A DNA stretch of 64,000 bases from Auriscalpium vulgare (Eukaryota > Basidiomycota > Agaricomycetes > Russulales > Auriscalpiaceae). The stretch's first letter is position 1. Each line of letters begins with the position of its first letter. Positions 56,856 to 64,000 of the stretch are shown here, piece by piece. The DNA lies in NCBI GenBank assembly GCA_019915015.1, contig JAHBBC010000002.1:2356001-2420000 (forward strand). The letters run 5' to 3'. The position numbers were made by a program, and so were the translations under genes. The notes below the pieces were generated by a model. That model did no database searches. It was not told the DNA's origin and worked only from the letters and a program-made list of their open reading frames with translations.

Positions 56856-57749
56856 TCAATCCACCGCTGCTCCTGGTACCACCCTCCTTTGCTGCCCGCC
56901 CGCGCTCTTCTTCCCCTTCCCTTTCTCCGACCTCTCCTTCGGCTTCTCCTCCGGAACGTACACTGCCACATCGCCACGGAGGTCAACCCACGGCCGGCCT
57001 GACCTCCGCGCTTTCACGTACGAAACCTCCTCTGGCGGCGGCGGCACGCGCACAACCGCTTCCTCCTTCTTCTCCGCATCGGCGTTCCCTGCGGCCTTGG
57101 CCTTCGCGGCAGGCACGAACGACGAGACCATGACGCGCTTCGTCTTCGGGTTGAGCGAGAGAACCTTGTGCGGCTCGTTCTCCCGCTCCTTTGCGCCGGC
57201 AGCGCCGGGCAGCGCCGGGAACGCACCTACCGCGCGGCGCGCATCCTCGGCGGCCTTGATTCGGGCGGCCTCCTCCCGTGCGAGCGTGTCGCGCAGCTCC
57301 TCATCGATGCGCACGATGAGCGCAGCGCGGGTGTGCTGCGGGAGGAGCGGCGCGGCGCAGTGCGGGCATGGGAGGTGCGCTGGGTGGAGCGCGCACAGGA
57401 TGAGCCCGCAGTTTGTGCAGAGGGGCGTGTACGGGGAGAGCAGGTGGTTACGCGCTGTCTATAATTGTCAGGATTGCAGAGAAGTCGAGATATTAGACTA
57501 AGGCGCACCATTGCAGAAACACGTCTCGGACGGGGCGGGTTTCGTCGTTGGGCTCGGCTTCGTCACATCGCGCAGGAGCCCCTCCAGCCGGCGGACCTCT
57601 GCGGATTTGGGGGCCTCGACCTCCTTGGCCTTTCCCTTGCCTTTACCCGACGACGATGCAGGCGATGTCGACCTGGAGGTATTTGCATGAGGCCGTAGAC
57701 GGTCAGATGTGAGCGCAGAGCCTTGCTTCGACCACGCTGTGGGGGGCAT
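56856..57749 (-). CDS. TRIP4: Activating signal cointegrator 1-like C2HC5 zinc finger protein
   Basis: Two exons (complement of 57509-57749 and 56856-57454) give 279 aa. A basic, Ser-rich start is followed by RRLEGLLRDV. The C2HC5 zinc finger then forms across the intron: CFCNARNH, then LCTNCGLILC, then CPHCAAPLLP. The acceptor at GACAG was chosen because it keeps this motif in frame. After it come a charged helix (RIDEELRDTLAREEAARIKAAEDARR) and the conserved VLSLNPKTKRVMV segment. TRIP4/ASC-1 is part of a complex linked to transcription co-activation and to ribosome-collision rescue (with ASCC3/Slh1). No ASCH domain is visible, as in many fungal forms. Confidence 0.88.
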
Positions 57750-58615
57750 AGTTGCTGTAGAAATCGTAGGACTCTCCGATGATCGTGCAGTGGACAACTT
57801 CAATGGCGGCGGCGGTGGATAAACGGTGTCCAGCCTACGGGCGACCTGCAGGTCCCAGGAGTGCGAGCGTGAGAACTCCTTTGTCCATGGCACCGCAGGG
57901 CACCGCCGTTCGATCCGACTCTCATCCCGCCATGATGTATTGTGTATCTCCCTCCACTGGCAATATCGCATAAAACGCGTCTTCGAAACTTGCAACTCGG
58001 AGTGAACAGCCCGTGTTCGTCTGCGCTTGCAGCGCTCCGAGCAGGCTCCGAGTCGGCCGCCGCGTGCGGAGAGCATTGAAACCCGCATACCTGTGCTTTC
58101 GATCTCTGATACTTTCTGAGGGAGTAGGGTGACTGCACGCCGTCGCACGCTGACTCCCTAGACCTACACCTTAGCTGATGCAGCCTCTAATCGGTACGTC
58201 GCAAAGATCTTAGTACCGCGTCGCCCACCACCTCATTACCCTTCTCTGGCAGGCCCTCGCGATGTCTTGGCTAGTCCAGGCGCTGTCGACGAGACATCTC
58301 ATGCGTGTCGCCTCGGCGAACCGCGGCCGTTTCATCGTGAGCTCTGTTGATCCCGTCACACACTTCATCTGTGCCCGATCCCCACTTAGCCTGCATTCTT
58401 TTCGCCTAAAGTGAGCGCAGTGGGAACGCATCGCTTTGTGGTGGATACAATCCCGTGTTATGGTTATGTGATGCTGTCAGTGTGTGCGAACTGCGCAGTG
58501 CTCTGATCTTCGGGAGCGAGATGTAGGTGTCTCACGTTGTGTGCAGGCGCGAACGTTATATGAGTTCGATGGGCCCTTAGGGCAAGCCCACGGACCTATT
58601 TGCGATTTGGATCCG
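57750..58615. other. Divergent intergenic region, no gene seen
   Basis: Promoters of the TRIP4-like gene (minus) and DUF6533 gene 3 (plus). Nothing recognisable is coded. Confidence 0.45.
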
Positions 58616-60168
58616 ATGGCTCTCGCCAGTGCTTCGCCGGTCGTCGCGTCGTGAGTGCACCTTACCTAGTCGATCTCTGGCCATGCTGACACGAACTATC
58701 CTCCCTCAGCGAGACGAACACGTACCTCTCCTTAATTGCTTTCTGTCAGTCGTTCTTTCGTCTCCAGGTGCTCGTTTCCTCATCGACCGCTATACTAGCT
58801 GTCCTCTATTACGACTACTTCCTAACAATCGTGCCGGAGATCGAGCTGTTCTGGTTCAAGACCGGAAAGCGCCGCTGGACGGCTGCGTCCATTCTCTTCT
58901 TTTTCCACCGGTACCTCTCAATTCTCGGCCACATTCCGCTCGTATATGAGACAGTTGCACCAGCGCCTGGAAAACAAGTGCGTGCTCTGCTCTGGACTGC
59001 GATTCATGTTGAGTGACACCCCGTTGCGTAGGTGTAAGTAGCATTGTATTCGCGCAATGTTGAGAGCTCATGCAATTTCCAGATGTGGGGGCCTGACAAA
59101 CTATCACCAATACCACATCTTCGCTTCCCAGTCTGCCACGAGCAGTACGTCCTTCCCAGTCTGACCAAAGCCAAAATCACCGCTAACCCGCCGACTAGTC
59201 CTTTGCATCATGCGCGTCTCGGCACTATATAATCACCATCGCGGGGTTATTGGCTTTCTTTGTGCAATTATTGTCTGCATCGTTGCTGCGAGCTGCGTAC
59301 GTCTAAGTATGCCCCGGACCGGCAGCTGCACATGTTGATGGCTTGTCAATATCAGATGTCGGTATTCGCGTGGCGCCCGCAGTCATCTCTGCAGGCAACA
59401 CCTACAGAGAGCTTGCCCGGATGCTTAGTGTTCTACACGAGCTCTGAGTAAGTACTTCAGATTTCTCTATCATTTGAACCGATCGTGATTTGTCCGCACA
59501 GGGCACTGGGTTCGTGTTCCTCATGTCGCGCTGGGACTGACTTCTCATTCAATCATCTAATTAGCTCTCTCGCTGACATGGGGCGGGGTCATGCTTTTCG
59601 ACATAGCAATATTTGGCCTTTCGGTCTACAAGGGACGCACGCTGGATTGGCGCAACCCTTGGAGCATCGCCCATGTGCTGCTACGAGACGGTGCGCTACA
59701 ATCGCCTGCCGCATGGTGCTCATTTCCGCTTACGTCCCTCGCCATTCTTCAGGCGCAGTGTACTTCTTGTTCGTCTTTTCTTGCTTCGTTGGCTCTGCGC
59801 GTTGACAAGGACTATATCAGAGTTCTATTCGTACTCAACCTCGCGAATATCCTGGGAATTCTGGTGCGTTGTCCCTCTATACTTATGCACCTAGACGATG
59901 TCCTGACAGAAATACCCCCAGCTAGCGCCAGTATGTCTAGTCATCAGTCCCGCAGGAACTCTGAACGACCAAGCTCTTCTAGCCGCTTCTCAAAGGGATC
60001 TCCCCGGTTGTCATCAATGTTCTCAGCACAACTCTCATGTCGCGCTTCATGATCAATCTTCGCATCGAGCATGCGCGGTTTCAGGATCGCCCGTTCCCGT
60101 CTTACGACATAGAGCGGCCTCCAGAGTTAAAAACGGCCGGGGTCGGTGAGCACTGTACGGAACCTTGA
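58616..60168 (+). CDS. DUF6533 multi-membrane protein 3
   Basis: The first exon MALASASPVVAS joins ETNTYLSLIAF, then the DUF6533 core SVLYYDYFLTIVPEIELFWFKTGKRRWTAASILFFFHRYLSILGHIPLVYETVAP. Later exons read LTNYHQYHIF, RVSALYNHHRGVIGFLCAIIVCIVAAS, GGVMLFDIAIFGLSVYKGRTLDWRNPWSIAHVLLRDG, VLFVLNLANILGIL and VVINVLSTTLMSRFMINLRIEHARFQ, with the stop at 60168. About seven membrane helices are expected, with a cytosolic tail. The cell role is unknown. It is closely related to the next gene and more distantly to the pair at 41.2-45.4 kb. Confidence 0.78.
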
Positions 60169-60844
60169 GAAGCGTCAGACTTGGTAGCTCGTTGTTTGAA
60201 GTCGATCACTGAAGAATTTGTTGTACTTATAGTCGCTGGTGCTGAATACCCACGTCGTCGTCGCTGTTGGCCGGGAACTTACCCCAGCGTTTTCGGACGC
60301 CGTCCGGTAACTGCATAGGTCGCCTTTGTGGAGAACACGGATCGCAGGTTGCTGTTATATCTGATGATAATCTTCATCTTCTCAGGAGACTGCACGCCAT
60401 CGCATCCTGTTGAACTTGGAAGTCGATGCCACCTAAGTGATGCAATCGTACAGTCAGGAAGATGGAAGATCAGGTATGCCTCAGCTTCCGAGACTTCGCG
60501 TCGGTGCTCAACCTCTGCGTAACCTCCCCCAGCAGTTCAGAAGTCGTTGGCTCGTTAGGACACTGTCGGCGAGTCTCATTTGCGTGTGTGAGTATCTCCT
60601 TCGGCGGTGGCCGGTTCAGCGTGCGCTATTTTGATCGCGTCACGTACTTTGATTAACCTGCTCCGTTCCCACCTTTACTCCGCGCAGTGGGAGAAGATCG
60701 CCATATCGTGGATACTATCCTTGATGCTGTCAAGGCAAGCTGTGTGCACTGATCGTGAGCAGGGAAATGCACATGGCTTCTCGCGGTTTGTGCTACTTAT
60801 ATGGACGCGGGAGCATACGGAAGCTGATCCACCATTTGCGTCCG
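60169..60844. other. Intergenic region between DUF6533 genes 3 and 4
   Basis: Spacer of 676 bases with no recognisable gene. Confidence 0.45.
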
Positions 60845-62412
60845 ATGATTCTCGTCAGTGCCTCAAAGGTCGTCGCATCGTTAGTCCAGACGGCCTATCG
60901 TCGCGGCCTCTGTACGCTGACAAGAAATCCTCTGTCAGCGACACCAAGACATACCTCTCCTTGGCCGCTTTCTGTGAGTTCTTATCTCTCTACCAAGTAT
61001 GTGACGGGTCCCTGACCGACCAATCTAGCCGTGCTCTACTATGACTACTTGCTCACAGTCTTGCCGGAATTCGAGCTGTTCTGGTTCAACCCTGGCAAGC
61101 GCCGCTGGACGGCCGCGTCGATCCTCTTCTTCTTCCACCGGTACCTCGCCATCCTAGGCCACATTCCGCTCGTGTATGCGACAGTCGCCCCCGCGCTCGG
61201 AGAGCAAGTGCATATTCCTCTCAGGCGTGTGCGATTGAATCTATACCGACTCTTCTTCGACAAATCCCCGTTTCTTAGGTGTAAGTTTGACAGGCTGCTG
61301 TATCCTTTCGTATGCGACAATGAATGCTGACACGACATACAGATGCTCAGGCCTGACGAACTACCACCAATATCACACCTTTGCTCTGCACTCTTTCACA
61401 GCCGGTAGGTACTCACCCATCGGACGTAGATGAAATTTAATATCACCCATGAGCTCTATGCCTCATGCGCATCTCTGCACTCTACAATCGCCATCGGGGT
61501 GTTCTCGGATTTCTCTTTGCAATCATCCTTTGCACCGTCGCTGTGAGCTGCGTACGTCGTTTCCGTATGCCCCGCAGTGATGACTGCAGACGTTGATGGA
61601 ATTTAGTTGTCGGTGTTCGCGTGGCACCCGCCTGAGGACTCGTCGACGGAGAGCTTGCGCGGATGCTTAGTGTTCTACACGAATTCTGAGTATGTACTTG
61701 ACCTGCCTCGTCGTTCCAGTTGATTGTGACTCTCCCATGCAGAGCAGTCTGTCCGTGATCCTCTCTCCACACTCCAACTAAATCTACTCACCTCTCAATC
61801 AGGGTTGGTGCTGACCTGGGGCGGAGTCATTCTGTTCGATATCGCCGCATTTGGCCTGTCTGTGTACAAGGGGCGCACACTCGATTGGCGTAACCCTTTT
61901 AGCATTGCCCATTTGATGCTACGTGACGGTACGTGCCGCCGTCGTTGCCCTGTGTACGTTCATGCTGAGGTCACTGTCCAGCCGCAGTGTACTTCTTGTG
62001 TGTTCTTTCATTGATCATGGCAGAGTGATTGACTCAAATGATCCCAGCACCCTGTTCATACTCAACCTCGCAAACATCGTAGGAATTCTGGTGCGCTACT
62101 CTTATATCCTATACTACCGACGAGATTCTGACGTGACAGCCCTCCAGGTGGCACCAGTACGTCGATCTCTCAGTCCCACAGGAGCTCTGAACGGATAACT
62201 TTATCTAGCCACTTCTCAAAGGAGCTCCAGCCGTCGTCGTCATCGTGCTTAACACAACTCTCACGTCGCGCTTCATGATTCATCTTCGGGTCGAGCATGA
62301 TCAATCTCCGCATCGAGCCTGCGCGTTCCCCGACCGCACGTACGCGCCTTCCGACGTGGAGCAGCTTCCAATAGCAATTATAGTCCCGACTGGTCCCGAC
62401 GAGAGTGGTTGA
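60845..62412 (+). CDS. DUF6533 multi-membrane protein 4
   Basis: Tandem copy of gene 3. The first exon MILVSASKVVAS joins DTKTYLSLAAF, then SVLYYDYLLTVLPEFELFWFNPGKRRWTAASILFFFHRYLAILGHIPLVYATVAP. Exons reading LTNYHQYHTFALHSF, RISALYNRHRGVLGFLFAIILCTVAVSC, GGVILFDIAAFGLSVYKGRTLDWRNPFSIAHLMLRDG, LFILNLANIVGILV and VVVIVLNTTLTSRFMIHLRVEHDQS follow. The stop was placed at 62412 by likeness of the last exon to gene 3. Intron borders are approximate. Confidence 0.76.
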
Positions 62413-62679
62413 TTGGTCGAGATATCTGGGGAAGGAGCTTGAAAAATGTACTTCGAACTCAAACGTTGCAAAAGCTATGAATGCTTGTCGAAGCAGTGAC
62501 TCTGCGGTCACATTTGACCGTCTACGGCCTCAGGCAAATCTTCGCTCAGGTAGAATACAGCAACCAATAATCATTCCATTGTGCTATGGATACAGTGAGC
62601 GGCGCACAGCGCAGATACATCCTCCTCAGATACTCATACATCGAAGCATCGAATACTCTGCATCATTCAAAGTGGGACC

Positions 62680-63989
62680 TCAGTTGCCCGTGAGCCCGCC
62701 CGTCGCACCCGTCGCGACGATGCGCGCAAGCGCATCGTCCTGCGTATCGCACGTGATGCTCGTGCCCGCCTTGTTAACGAGCGGGAGAGCTGCGCACGTC
62801 GTCCCCCCGGCGCACGGAGTCGACGCAAACTTGCCGCCGACGCACTGCGCGAAGGCACCGCCGACACACGCCTGGTCGCCCTCTGCGAGTGGAACGCGCG
62901 CGTCAGGAAGGAGCACAGCAGAGAAAGGGAGACAGGAGGGACGCACCCTGGCAGGTCGAGTCTGCGGTAAGCGCAGCGAACTTCTTGTTGAGTGCCTGCG
63001 CGTCCTTGCCGTTTTGGAGGTGGAAGTCGGAGGAGCCGGAGCCGGAGCTGGCCGTGGAGGTGGGAGCGAGGGCGGCATCGGAGGTGGTGGCCGTAGCGGT
63101 GGCGCTGGCGCTGGACGATGCGTCGTCGTCGTCACCATCGTCGTCAGACGTGTCACCGGGGGCGGAAGTGGTGGCAGGAGCGGCGGTCGAGGTCATGTCC
63201 GGGCAGTCTGGGTCGGTGGATGTTCCGTCATCTGCAGATGCGGTAGACGTCGGGGCAGGTGCATCAGTGGAAGTGGCATCGGTGCTCGCAGGCGCAGTCC
63301 CGTTCGAACCCGCACCCGCACCGGACGCAGAGAGCAGGTCTACGAGCTGCGTGCCATCCGGGATGGGCCCCGCCGGGTGCGCGGGGCACGAGCCCGCGGG
63401 GCTCACAGCGGCCTTGAGACCGAAGGGAATCGTGCCTGCCGCGCCGACCTTGACATCGCCGACGAACTGCGTCGGGTTCGCGCCCTGAAACTGGCACTGG
63501 AAGAGGCCGTCGAGCTCCTTGTTCTTCGGGGCAGTCTGGCAGTACTGAACGCTCTCCGAGGACGGCTGAGCATCATGTGTCAGGACGAGCAGACTAAAAA
63601 AGAAGTGGCGGACGCACCGTGTTGCGTGGCTGCTGCGCAAAGATCTGGGCAAGCTTGATCATGTCGGGGTCATTATTGAGCTTCTTGGCAAGGTCGACCA
63701 TCTTGTCGGCGTTGTCCTGCTGCTCGCACGGGCCTGGCGCCGCGAGGAGGGTCGAGAACGCAGCGACCGCGACAGGGTTGCACTTATCACCGCCTTTAGC
63801 GGCATCCTATTTGCCTGTCAGTTCATAAATTTGCAGGCATGGAGAGGGGGGACGTACACAGGCTTTCTCCCACTGCGTCGTCGAAGTGGAGATATCCTGA
63901 GCGATGCGCTTCGTGTGCCACCGGGAAGGCGCGGCGAGGGCAGAACCCGACACCGCGAGCGTGAGGAGGAGTGCAGAGAGTTGAACCAT
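62680..63989 (-). CDS. Secreted protein with Cys-rich CBM19-like C-terminus
   Basis: Four exons (complement of 63858-63989, 63618-63806, 62947-63565, 62680-62882) join to 380 aa. A signal peptide (MVQLSALLLTLAVSGSALA) is followed by KR, a possible Kex2 site. A Cys-containing domain at about 45-210 (CNPVAVAAFSTLLAAPGPC, YCQTAPKNKELDGLFQCQFQG) precedes a Ser/Thr/Ala/Asp-rich linker, probably O-glycosylated. The tail CVGGAFAQCVGGKF ... PCAGGTTCAALPLVNKAGTSITCDTQDDALARI looks like a family 19 chitin-binding module. It may bind chitin in or near the wall. No catalytic domain is recognised. Confidence 0.82.
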
Positions 63990-64000
63990 CGTAATTGGAA

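Noticed and set aside
58768..62412. DUF6533 proteins considered as STE3 pheromone receptors
   Set aside because: They are multi-helix membrane proteins, but the motifs (YDYxLT, RRWTAASILFFFHRY) belong to DUF6533 and none of the STE3 signature segments is seen.
62405..63658. 417 aa plus-strand frame near the right end
   Set aside because: It is antisense to the secreted Cys-rich protein and is made of Gly/Arg/Val low-complexity sequence complementary to the Ser/Thr/Asp linker.

Overview
The window is a gene-rich piece of a fungal nuclear genome, almost certainly Basidiomycota (Agaricomycetes). The evidence is short genes cut by many 45-75 nt GT..AG introns, DUF6533 multi-membrane proteins, F-box-like leucine-rich paralogues, a multi-intron P450, and mating-pheromone precursors of the M-D-x-F ... 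C-V-V-A type. Splice sites below were worked out by hand from reading-frame continuity and GT/AG boundaries, so exon ends are predictions.

Region by region. 1-3.84 kb: two directly repeated copies of a PIF/Harbinger-type DNA transposon. The first is cut by the window edge. The second is complete, with 68 bp inverted repeats, a DNA-binding ORF and a DDE transposase. 3.9-6.7 kb: poorly coding sequence, perhaps with a gene remnant. 6.7-10.8 kb: a 1162 aa RING-PH-vWA protein with the domain order of Ste5/Far1 pheromone-pathway scaffolds. 12.6-14.9 kb: kinetochore protein Nnf1 and an unrecognised coiled-coil protein. 15.1-28.7 kb: three nearly identical farnesylated-pheromone precursor genes, each inside a duplicated block (the middle one inverted). 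They are interspersed with an EXPERA membrane protein, a Shg1/BOD1 protein, a MYND protein, a dynactin p24-like protein and the copper ATPase Ccc2. No STE3 receptor was seen. 28.8-38 kb: F-box-like proteins, a cytochrome P450 with two apparent frameshifts, and a secreted GH16 enzyme. 38.3-40.9 kb: transketolase-like enzyme. 41.2-45.4 kb and 58.6-62.4 kb: two tandem pairs of DUF6533 genes. 46.5-53.5 kb: BTB protein, dihydroorotate dehydrogenase, mitochondrial ribosomal protein uL23m and a coiled-coil protein. 53.8-57.7 kb: F-box-like protein, an intron-containing tRNA-Pro(CGG) and an ASC-1/TRIP4-type zinc finger protein. 62.7-64 kb: a secreted protein with a Cys-rich, CBM19-like tail.

How the genes fit together. 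Most are unlinked housekeeping or lineage-expanded genes. The main functional theme is mating: three pheromone precursors with a candidate pheromone-MAPK scaffold about 5 kb away look like part of a B-type mating locus or a satellite pheromone cluster. The strongest observations are that pheromone triplication, the linked scaffold gene, the head-to-tail Harbinger pair that meets at four bases, and the double frameshift in the P450 heme region.
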